Origin: Sphingomonas sp. LY29
GTDB taxonomy: Bacteria; Pseudomonadota; Alphaproteobacteria; Sphingomonadales; Sphingomonadaceae
Assembly (NCBI RefSeq): GCF_035593985.1
Contig: NZ_CP141587.1
Span: forward strand, 2,106,001 to 2,170,000
Reading direction: 5' to 3'
Length of the DNA: 64,000 nt
The notes below the pieces were generated by a model. It ran no database searches. It saw only the letters and a list, made by a program, of their open reading frames with translations, and had not been told where the DNA came from. Of the stretch, positions 58,019-64,000 are shown one piece after another; the stretch's first letter is position 1; each line of letters starts with the position of its first letter. The translations under genes were made by a program, and so were the position numbers.

Positions 58019-59228
58019 CGTCCTCCACGGGAATTGCGATCGAGACATTATAGCCGCCGTCGATCGGACCGAAGCGACAATCGGCCTTCGCGCCATAATG
58101 CGCGGTCAATCGCTGGCAAACGTTGGCAAGGCCAAGGCCGGTTCCCTGGTGCGGGGCATTGCCGACGGCGCGGCTGCGGCCCTGTCCGTCGGCGACCTGG
58201 TTGGCGATGTCGAGCTGCATCCGACCATCGTCGAGCCGGTGCGCCGTGATGGTCAATTCGACCCGCGCCGTCGTGACCGACACGCCGTACTTGATCGCGT
58301 TTTCGATGATCGGCTGGAGGATCAGCGCCGGCACCCGCGCTTCGGCCAAGTCGGCGGGGATGTCGATCGTCACGTGAAGGCGATCCGGAAAACGCACTTT
58401 CTCGATATCGAGATACAGTTTCTGCAGCCGGATTTCCTCGGCCAAGCTGACGTCGGCAGACGGGTCGATCGACAGGCTGGTGCGGAAAAAGGTCGATAGA
58501 GCCATCAGCATGTTTTCGGCGCGATCCGACCGGCCCGACATGACCAGCGACGACAGGCTGTTGAGCGTGTTGAACAGGAAGTGCGGATTGACCTGATAGC
58601 GCAGCGCCCTGACCTGCGCCGCGTGGGCGGCGGTCTCGGCGGCGGCAAGGCGCGTCTCTGCAATGCGGGTGCGGCGCTGTTCGGTCATGGCGATGAAGAA
58701 GGCGCACCACGCCGCGAACATAAAATACCAGGTGACCGTGCCGTCGGCGATCAGGCGCGGAAGCTTGCTCGCGATGATTTCTTCCATCGGCGGCAGGTTG
58801 ACCTCAAGCTCGTTGCCGTCCTGCCGGACGATGCGGACGTTATTGCCTCGCTGGACGATCGCCACGCCTTCCTGCGTCGTGATGCGGGAGGAGGGGCCCA
58901 TCGGATCGGACACGGTCGCAAGCTTCAGGCTGAGCACCGACATGATCAGCGCCGCCGGAAGCGACGCGATCGCGGCAACGATCGCCATTCGCCGGACGGT
59001 GCCTTCGCGGGCGAGTAATCGCAGCCCGATGTAGATGGCAAAGGTCAGCAACAGGCCGACCCCGGCGTTGAGAAAGCGGAACGCGATTGCGGAAGCAGCC
59101 TCCGGCCCCATCAACCCGCGCAACAGGACGGTGACGAGATAAAAGGCCCAAAAGCCGATGATCGATTGCGTTGCGAGCCGCCAGTCGGCGAAGCGACCGT
59201 GCGGCGAAAATGCGGAAAGGGCAGCCAT
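58011..59228 (-). CDS. LytS-like sensor histidine kinase, second copy
   Basis: Identical to 44150-45367, with the PHFLFN phosphoacceptor box and the same ATG position relative to the repeat (59228). Confidence 0.87.
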   Translation of the reverse strand: MAALSAFSPHGRFADWRLATQSIIGFWAFYLVTVLLRGLMGPEAASAIAFRFLNAGVGLLLTFAIYIGLRLLAREGTVRRMAIVAAIASLPAALIMSVLSLKLATVSDPMGPSSRITTQEGVAIVQRGNNVRIVRQDGNELEVNLPPMEEIIASKLPRLIADGTVTWYFMFAAWCAFFIAMTEQRRTRIAETRLAAAETAAHAAQVRALRYQVNPHFLFNTLNSLSSLVMSGRSDRAENMLMALSTFFRTSLSIDPSADVSLAEEIRLQKLYLDIEKVRFPDRLHVTIDIPADLAEARVPALILQPIIENAIKYGVSVTTARVELTITAHRLDDGRMQLDIANQVADGQGRSRAVGNAPHQGTGLGLANVCQRLTAHYGAKADCRFGPIDGGYNVSIAIPVEDDD

Positions 59229-59374
59229 GTCCGTCCTTCCTATGCCTTGTGCGGTCCCCTATTCAATCGCCCAACCGCCCGTTGGCAGAGCGCAGCCCGC
59301 CGCCGGTCGAAGCGCGGTGCAGGAACGGGCGTCGTTGACGCTCGTTGACCGAACACAAGGAGCGGAAGACCAAC

Positions 59375-59602
59375 ATGACCAGCAATGACAATGACCAATC
59401 GGCGCGCGAGCCGACCCTTTCGGGCGCGCCGAACCGCGAACTCGAACTCAAGGTGAAGAAGGAACCGCGCAACGACGATGCGAAGGCCGATCTCGGTAGC
59501 GATGAATCGATGGACGCGTCCGACCCCAGCTCGGCGACGCAGCCAAGCACCAAGAGGCCTGTGCCGTCTTCGGGCTTTCCCGAGGATAAGTCGAAGGCGT
59601 AA
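59375..59602 (+). CDS. small hydrophilic hypothetical protein, second copy
   Basis: Identical to the 75-residue protein at 45514-45741, with the same AAGGAG ribosome site. Confidence 0.48.
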   Translation: MTSNDNDQSAREPTLSGAPNRELELKVKKEPRNDDAKADLGSDESMDASDPSSATQPSTKRPVPSSGFPEDKSKA

Positions 59603-59670
59603 TAACAGCGTGCCTCAAACATCACACGCACCGGCAGAAGTCGGTTCGGTGACATTTTAACATTGCGACG

Positions 59671-59712
59671 ATCCCACCCCTCTGATTCAATCTGAATGGG
59701 GGGTGGGATTTT
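59671..59712 (+). terminator. terminator-like hairpin, second copy
   Basis: Same ATCCCACCCC/GGGGTGGGAT stem with TTTT as at 45810-45851. Confidence 0.6.
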
Positions 59713-59774
59713 GGTTAAGCGTTTCGCAACCACGCTGGCCGCATGATCCACCCAAGGCAAAAGGAGTTGGGTGG

Positions 59775-60326
59775 ATGACGACCAGGACGAGTCAACCCGC
59801 GAGTGGCGCGTTGTTGATCACCGAGATAAAGGAATTCGCAGCGTTCCCGAAGGCGACGCAGCGCTACATCCGCCGGTCGCTCGACGTCGCCTATGGCCGC
59901 TCCAGTCCCGTCGACACCTGGGCCCGAGACGAGATCGAAGCCGCTTCGATCAATGCGCAGGCACGCTTCTACAAGCAGATCGAGCACCTTCGCCTGCAGA
60001 TCCCCGACGACAGCGGCCTCGACATGATCGAACCGTTCCTGGGGATGCTGGTGACGCTGTCGGCCTATGACCTGGGGCAGGATCGCCTACTCAACTTCGC
60101 GGCGTATCGCTTCCTGTACGAGCGACTGCTTGGCGCGGGCGTGCGGCCGTGGCTGCCCGCGGCTTTCTGCGCGGCCGCGTCGCTTCCGCACCTCCACCCC
60201 GACCGTCGCCGCGTGCTGCTTCAGTCGATCAGCGAAAGCGCCGCGACCGCGCCCGGCTGGTCGACCCGCGAGCCGGTGTTCTGGCCCGAATGGGTGGAAA
60301 AGGTCGATCAGGCCGCCGCCGCCTAA
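59775..60326 (+). CDS. conserved hypothetical protein (183 residues), second copy
   Basis: Identical to 45914-46465; function not recognised. Confidence 0.53.
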   Translation: MTTRTSQPASGALLITEIKEFAAFPKATQRYIRRSLDVAYGRSSPVDTWARDEIEAASINAQARFYKQIEHLRLQIPDDSGLDMIEPFLGMLVTLSAYDLGQDRLLNFAAYRFLYERLLGAGVRPWLPAAFCAAASLPHLHPDRRRVLLQSISESAATAPGWSTREPVFWPEWVEKVDQAAAA

Positions 60327-60383
60327 TCGGGCAGCTTCACCGACGGAAAATGGCGGGTGAGCTCTGCAATGCTTGCCCGTGCA

Positions 60384-61772
60384 CTATGCACCCAGACGCG
60401 CGACGATCTCCGCGGCGAATTCGCTGAGGGTGTCGTCGCGCGCGCCAAGGATCGCGATCGTGTCGCCTTCTGCCGCTTCACGAACGAGTTTGTCTCCGAT
60501 GGCGGCGCGTTCGGCGATGTGAATGGCGTTGCCGCCGGCATCGCTGATAGCGCTGGCGAGCCATTCCGATCCTTTCGACCGGTCGACCGTTCCGCCCTGA
60601 TAGACGGGATCACTGAGGTAGAGCCGGTCGTCGGCGCGAAGACCCTTGGCAAAGGTGGCGGCAAGGTCGTCGCCCATCTTGGCGATGGGACCGTATCCGT
60701 GCGGCTGGAAAATCACCAGCAGGCGGCCGGGACGATGGGTCAGGGTGGCAAGCGTCGCGGCGATCTTGTCGGGATTGTGCGCGAAATCGTCGATCACCGT
60801 CACGCCGCGTGCGACGCCGACCGTCTCCAGCCGCCGCTTGAGGCCTGCAAAGCCGGTTAGGGCCGCTGCTGCATCGGCCACCGGAACGTCTAGCGCCACG
60901 ACGGCGGCGAGCGCCGCCAACGCATTCTGCGCATTGTGGCGCCCCGGGAGCGAGAGGCTGACCTCTGTGCTGTCGCCGCTAGTCTGGACGCTAAAGGTCA
61001 GGCCGTCGGCGGACAGCGACAGGTTGCGGCCGCTGACCGCGGCGCCGGGACTATCGAAGCCGAAACCGACCCGCCGATCCGCCGGCACCGCTTCGGCCAG
61101 CGCGCGGCTTTCGGGATCGTCGAGATTAACAACGGCTTTGTCGGCCGCCTCGAGAAAACCGGCGAACAACCCGCGTAACTCATCCATCGTCTTGTGATCG
61201 AGGCTGATGTTGCCCAGCACCGCAACGGTCGGTCGATAGAGCGCGATCGAACCGTCGCTTTCGTCGACCTCGCTGACGAACAGCCCCGGATCGCCGACCA
61301 GCGCCGATGCGAAGGGCGCGTCGTCGGTCACGAAATTCTTCATCACGGCGCCGTTCATCACGGTCGGGCGGCGACCGAGCTCGTGAAGGATGAAGCCGAT
61401 CATCCCGGTCACAGTCGACTTGCCGCTGGTCCCGCCGATGGCGACGCTAACCTGTGCGTCGTTCAGCAGTCGCGCCAGCAATTGCGGGCGGGTGACATGC
61501 TCCAGACCGAGTTCGCGCGCTCTGACCACGTCGGGGATCGAGGATTCGACCGCCGCGGAGGTAACCAGCGTATCGCCCGTAACCAGGCCCGACCCGTCCT
61601 GCGGATACAGCGAGACCCCGAGCGAGCGGAGATAGTCGAATTTCGCGCCCAGGCGGCCGGCGTCGAGCGAGCGGTCCGATCCTGCGACATCGGAACCCTG
61701 TGCGCGCTGGATGGCGGCGAGGGGCAGCATTCCGCTGCCGCCGACGCCGCAGAAATAATATCGATTGGTCAT
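60384..61772 (-). CDS. MurC/Mpl-like Mur ligase, second copy
   Basis: Identical to 46523-47911, with the GGTSGKST P-loop. Divergent from the second ldcA, as in the first unit. Confidence 0.83.
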   Translation of the reverse strand: MTNRYYFCGVGGSGMLPLAAIQRAQGSDVAGSDRSLDAGRLGAKFDYLRSLGVSLYPQDGSGLVTGDTLVTSAAVESSIPDVVRARELGLEHVTRPQLLARLLNDAQVSVAIGGTSGKSTVTGMIGFILHELGRRPTVMNGAVMKNFVTDDAPFASALVGDPGLFVSEVDESDGSIALYRPTVAVLGNISLDHKTMDELRGLFAGFLEAADKAVVNLDDPESRALAEAVPADRRVGFGFDSPGAAVSGRNLSLSADGLTFSVQTSGDSTEVSLSLPGRHNAQNALAALAAVVALDVPVADAAAALTGFAGLKRRLETVGVARGVTVIDDFAHNPDKIAATLATLTHRPGRLLVIFQPHGYGPIAKMGDDLAATFAKGLRADDRLYLSDPVYQGGTVDRSKGSEWLASAISDAGGNAIHIAERAAIGDKLVREAAEGDTIAILGARDDTLSEFAAEIVARLGA

Positions 61773-61822
61773 TGTCTCGCAGCCCTATTCGGCGCCCGCG
61801 CCATGTGCAATTGCTGCATGCG

Positions 61823-62641
61823 ATGAAGATCGCCGTCGTCGCGCCCAGTTGCCCGCTCAGCCCGATCGCCGCCGAGCGCGTGGCCGCCATCCTCGCCGAG
61901 CGCGGCGGGGCAGCCCTAATGGTCCATCCTCAATGTTTCTTCTCCGACGGACACTTCGCCGGAAGCGATGCCGCGCGGTTGGCGGCACTGCGCGAGGTGA
62001 TGGCCGACGAGACGGTGGACGCGGTCTGGTTTGCGCGCGGAGGCTATGGATCGAACCGGATTGCCGAGGCGGCGATGGCCGACCTGCCACCGGCGGCGCG
62101 GTCCAAGACGTATTTGGGCTTTTCGGACGGGGGCTTCCTGCTTGCCGCCTTCGACCGCGCTGGCCTGCAGGTCGCGCATGGGCCGATGGTGCAGGACGTG
62201 CTCCGGGACGGCGGAGCGGACGCGGTTCGCCGTGCGCTCGATTGGCTGATCGATCGCGACCCGGCATCGCTTGAGGGCGGACTTTCACCGACGCGGCGCT
62301 CGATGGCGTTTAACCTGACCGTCCTGTCGAGCCTGCTGGGCACACCGCTCGAACCGGACTTCACCGGTGCCGAGCTGCTGATCGAGGATGTCGCCGAGCA
62401 TGAGTATCGGATCGACCGGATGATGTTCCACGTCACCAGCAGCGCGGCGGTCGCGCGATGCGCCGGCATCCGGCTGGGGCGCATCACCGAAGTGCCGGAC
62501 AACGACCCGGTCTTCGGCAAGGACGCCGAAGCGATCGTTCGCGAGTGGTGCGGACGCAGCGGAATTGCCTATCTGGGGCCGGCCGATATCGGTCACGACG
62601 CGGCGAACAAGGTCGTCCCGTTCCGCCCTGCGCTCGACTGA
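61823..62641 (+). CDS. ldcA: LD-carboxypeptidase (S66), second copy
   Basis: Identical to 47962-48780, with the GYGS nucleophile, Glu and GHDAAN histidine motifs intact. Confidence 0.87.
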   Translation: MKIAVVAPSCPLSPIAAERVAAILAERGGAALMVHPQCFFSDGHFAGSDAARLAALREVMADETVDAVWFARGGYGSNRIAEAAMADLPPAARSKTYLGFSDGGFLLAAFDRAGLQVAHGPMVQDVLRDGGADAVRRALDWLIDRDPASLEGGLSPTRRSMAFNLTVLSSLLGTPLEPDFTGAELLIEDVAEHEYRIDRMMFHVTSSAAVARCAGIRLGRITEVPDNDPVFGKDAEAIVREWCGRSGIAYLGPADIGHDAANKVVPFRPALD

Positions 62642-62658
62642 GCGGGCCTCTTGCGTCG

Positions 62659-62675
62659 CCCCTCTTGCAAGGGGG
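62659..62675. repeat. GC-rich palindrome, second copy of 48798
   Basis: Same CCCCTCTTGCAAGGGGG palindrome between ldcA and the SWIB gene of the second unit. Confidence 0.5.
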
Positions 62676-62719
62676 TGCCGTTTGCGCTCTACCACTCTGC
62701 AGAACAACAGGAGGGCCTC

Positions 62720-62998
62720 ATGGCAAAAGCAGCATCAAGCGGTACCGGTCGTAAAGCAGGTGGCGGTCTCGCCCGCCCGGTGACCCCGTCGCCCGAACTC
62801 GCAGCGGTGGTCGGATCGGACCCCTTGCCGCGCAGCGAAGTGGTGTCGAAGGTTTGGGATCACATCCGCAAGAATAACCTCCAGAATCCGCAGAATAAGC
62901 GGGAAATTCTGGCCGACGACAAACTGAAGAAAGTCTTCGGCGTCGACAAGTGCACGATGTTCGAAATGAACAAGCACCTGTCGAAGCACCTCAGCTAA
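62720..62998 (+). CDS. SWIB/MDM2 domain protein, second copy
   Basis: Identical 92-residue SWIB protein to that at 48859-49137, with the same AGGAGG ribosome site. Confidence 0.9.
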   Translation: MAKAASSGTGRKAGGGLARPVTPSPELAAVVGSDPLPRSEVVSKVWDHIRKNNLQNPQNKREILADDKLKKVFGVDKCTMFEMNKHLSKHLS

Positions 62999-63036
62999 GA
63001 CAGCTTCTTCCGCTCATCGGCGGGAAACGAAAAACG

Positions 63037-63067
63037 GGGTCTGCGGCCAAGTCGCAGGCCCTTTTTT
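63037..63067 (+). terminator. rho-independent terminator, second copy
   Basis: Same nine-base GGGTCTGCG/CGCAGGCCC stem and T6 as at 49176-49206. Confidence 0.87.
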
Positions 63068-63086
63068 CATGCCCGAGTGATTCGTT

Positions 63087-63836
63087 TCAGCGGCAGCCGC
63101 GCCAACCGGTCGCGCCGCGAGATGCCTGATCGAAGTGAAGATGGTCGGCATGCGCCGCATTATAATCGGGCGACAGGACGGTGGAGAACAGGTCGCAGGC
63201 GCCATCGCGAACGTCGCGAAGAAAGGCTTTTTCGTCCACCTTGCCGTTCCAGTTGCCGAGAAGGGTGATGCGGCGGCCGTCGGCCAGGCGGAAAGCGACG
63301 ATGTCGACCGCATCGGCGGTGGCATGCTCGCTGAACGGGCCGTCGCTGCGCCCGTAGAGACGCCGGCAACTGTAGCTTCCCGCATGGTCGATGCGCGTGA
63401 CGCGGCTGTCGAAATGGCGACGCGCGGCGAGCTGGACCACATCGTGTTCCCAGATCGCCAGTGCCGCCGCGACCGGGCAGGCGGTGACCAGTCCATCGGG
63501 CCGGAAATCGATCGACCGGTCGGTTTCGGGCGTCAGGCGCACGCCGTCGTCGTAACCGCACTGGCCGCCTTCGGCCGACCGGGGCGGGGCGGCGACCTCC
63601 GCGAAGCCGGCAGCGTCCAGTAGGGCTTTGCACGCCGGACCGTCGTCGGTGAGCGCGGCGAGCTTGCGACCGGTAAAGGGCCCCACCGGATCGTCGAGGC
63701 TTAGCGGCGTCCAGGGGAAGCGTTCGGGCTCTTCGACCACCACCCGCTGATATTCGCGCCACCCGAGGAAGAGTGCGCCCACCAACAGGAGGATCGTCAG
63801 CCAGCATCCGATCCGGGCGCTGCGGGGTTTAGGCAC
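63087..63836 (-). CDS. extensin-like protein, second copy
   Basis: Identical to 49226-49975, GTG start at 63836, overlapping the NUDIX stop by eight bases. Confidence 0.8.
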   Translation of the reverse strand: MPKPRSARIGCWLTILLLVGALFLGWREYQRVVVEEPERFPWTPLSLDDPVGPFTGRKLAALTDDGPACKALLDAAGFAEVAAPPRSAEGGQCGYDDGVRLTPETDRSIDFRPDGLVTACPVAAALAIWEHDVVQLAARRHFDSRVTRIDHAGSYSCRRLYGRSDGPFSEHATADAVDIVAFRLADGRRITLLGNWNGKVDEKAFLRDVRDGACDLFSTVLSPDYNAAHADHLHFDQASRGATGWRGCR

Positions 63837-64000
63837 GAAAGGCGGTCGTGAGCGGTTCGAACAAGATCGGATAGCCGCGATCGCCGGGAATGCGGACGTG
63901 AGGCACGCCGTCGATGTCCTCGACCCACGGGATGATTGTATCGAGCGAGTGATCCTTCGCATCTTCGATCGCGGCGGTCAGCAGGCGATGCCGCGCCAGC
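63829..64000 (-). CDS. NUDIX-family hydrolase, second copy, partial at window edge
   Basis: Only the last 56 codons or so (C-terminal part ending EPLTTAFRA) are inside the window; identical to the first copy as far as it goes. Whether the repeat continues through the lipoprotein and ssrA genes cannot be seen here. Confidence 0.75.
   Translation of the reverse strand, partial: LARHRLLTAAIEDAKDHSLDTIIPWVEDIDGVPHVRIPGDRGYPILFEPLTTAFRA

Larger units (their letters stand above)
51517..64000. repeat. second copy of the 13.86-kb direct repeat (cut by window end)
   Basis: Matches 37657-50139 base for base in every stretch compared, except for one extra G in the run at 52024-52029 (five G at 38164-38168 in the first copy). 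All predicted proteins downstream are identical to the first copy. Copy 2 starts inside priA at the bases ACGA and follows ssrA directly. It either represents a genuine duplication or the untrimmed overlap of a circular contig. Confidence 0.93.

Overview
The window is a GC-rich, gene-dense chromosomal segment from an alphaproteobacterium, most likely a sphingomonad (Sphingomonas-like). This is inferred from several things: an F1 ATP synthase operon (atpHAGDC) without F0 genes, a CpdR regulator, an NDUFS4-type complex I accessory subunit, a circularly permuted tmRNA with the tag ANDNEALAIAA, short GC-rich intergenic palindromes, and many ATGA-type gene overlaps. There is no prophage, insertion sequence, CRISPR array or rRNA operon.

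Layout. 1-1666: a persulfide-handling operon on the minus strand (BigR-type ArsR repressor, persulfide-dioxygenase-like MBL protein, YeeE/YedE transporter running off the left edge), with a palindromic operator candidate upstream. 1801-6797: a tight five-gene plus-strand operon of unknown role (GNAT-like protein, E1/ThiF-like adenylyltransferase, membrane protein, GNAT acyltransferase, nitroreductase-like protein). 6794-12596: diheme cytochrome, tRNA-Glu, a wecB-like epimerase with a disturbed start, complex I subunit and hrpB. 12896-18835: a small membrane protein, a DUF411 metal-binding protein, a polyprenyl diphosphate synthase, a PhoPQ-like two-component pair, an exported HELGH metallopeptidase and a PepSY-like protein. 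18973-27740: Uup-like ABC-F protein, GT4 plus GH13 pair, SapC, a structured 3' region, N-formylglutamate amidohydrolase, cpdR, tRNA-Val, a lipoprotein and an exported methyltransferase. 27815-34400: cpaF and the F1 ATP synthase operon. 34531-37361: GNAT, ada and a sulfotransferase. 37395-51516: priA, purC, M16 peptidase, a LytTR/LytS-type regulator pair, two small hypotheticals, an Mpl-like Mur ligase divergent from an LD-carboxypeptidase (a probable murein-recycling pair), a SWIB protein, an extensin-like protein, a NUDIX hydrolase, a small lipoprotein and permuted ssrA.

The dominant structural feature is a direct, head-to-tail repeat. Bases 37657-50139 recur at 51517-64000 (window end). The one difference I found is an extra G in a homopolymer at 52024-52029, which shifts the spacing from 13860 to 13861 bases. 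The second copy starts inside priA and directly abuts the end of the tmRNA gene, so its priA is both truncated and frameshifted. This is either a very recent tandem duplication with unit about 13.86 kb, or, more likely in my view, an untrimmed end-overlap of a circular contig that was later rotated. A second probable homopolymer indel disrupts the start of wecB (9772-9776), which fits long-read assembly error. Gene dosage conclusions from the second copy should not be drawn until this is settled.

The best candidate for undescribed biology is the 1801-6797 operon: an E1-like activating enzyme, an FMN-oxidoreductase-like protein and two acyltransferase-like proteins are translationally coupled around a membrane protein. 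This resembles the domain pairing in mycobacterial MoeY-like ThiF-nitroreductase fusions, for which I know of no settled function.
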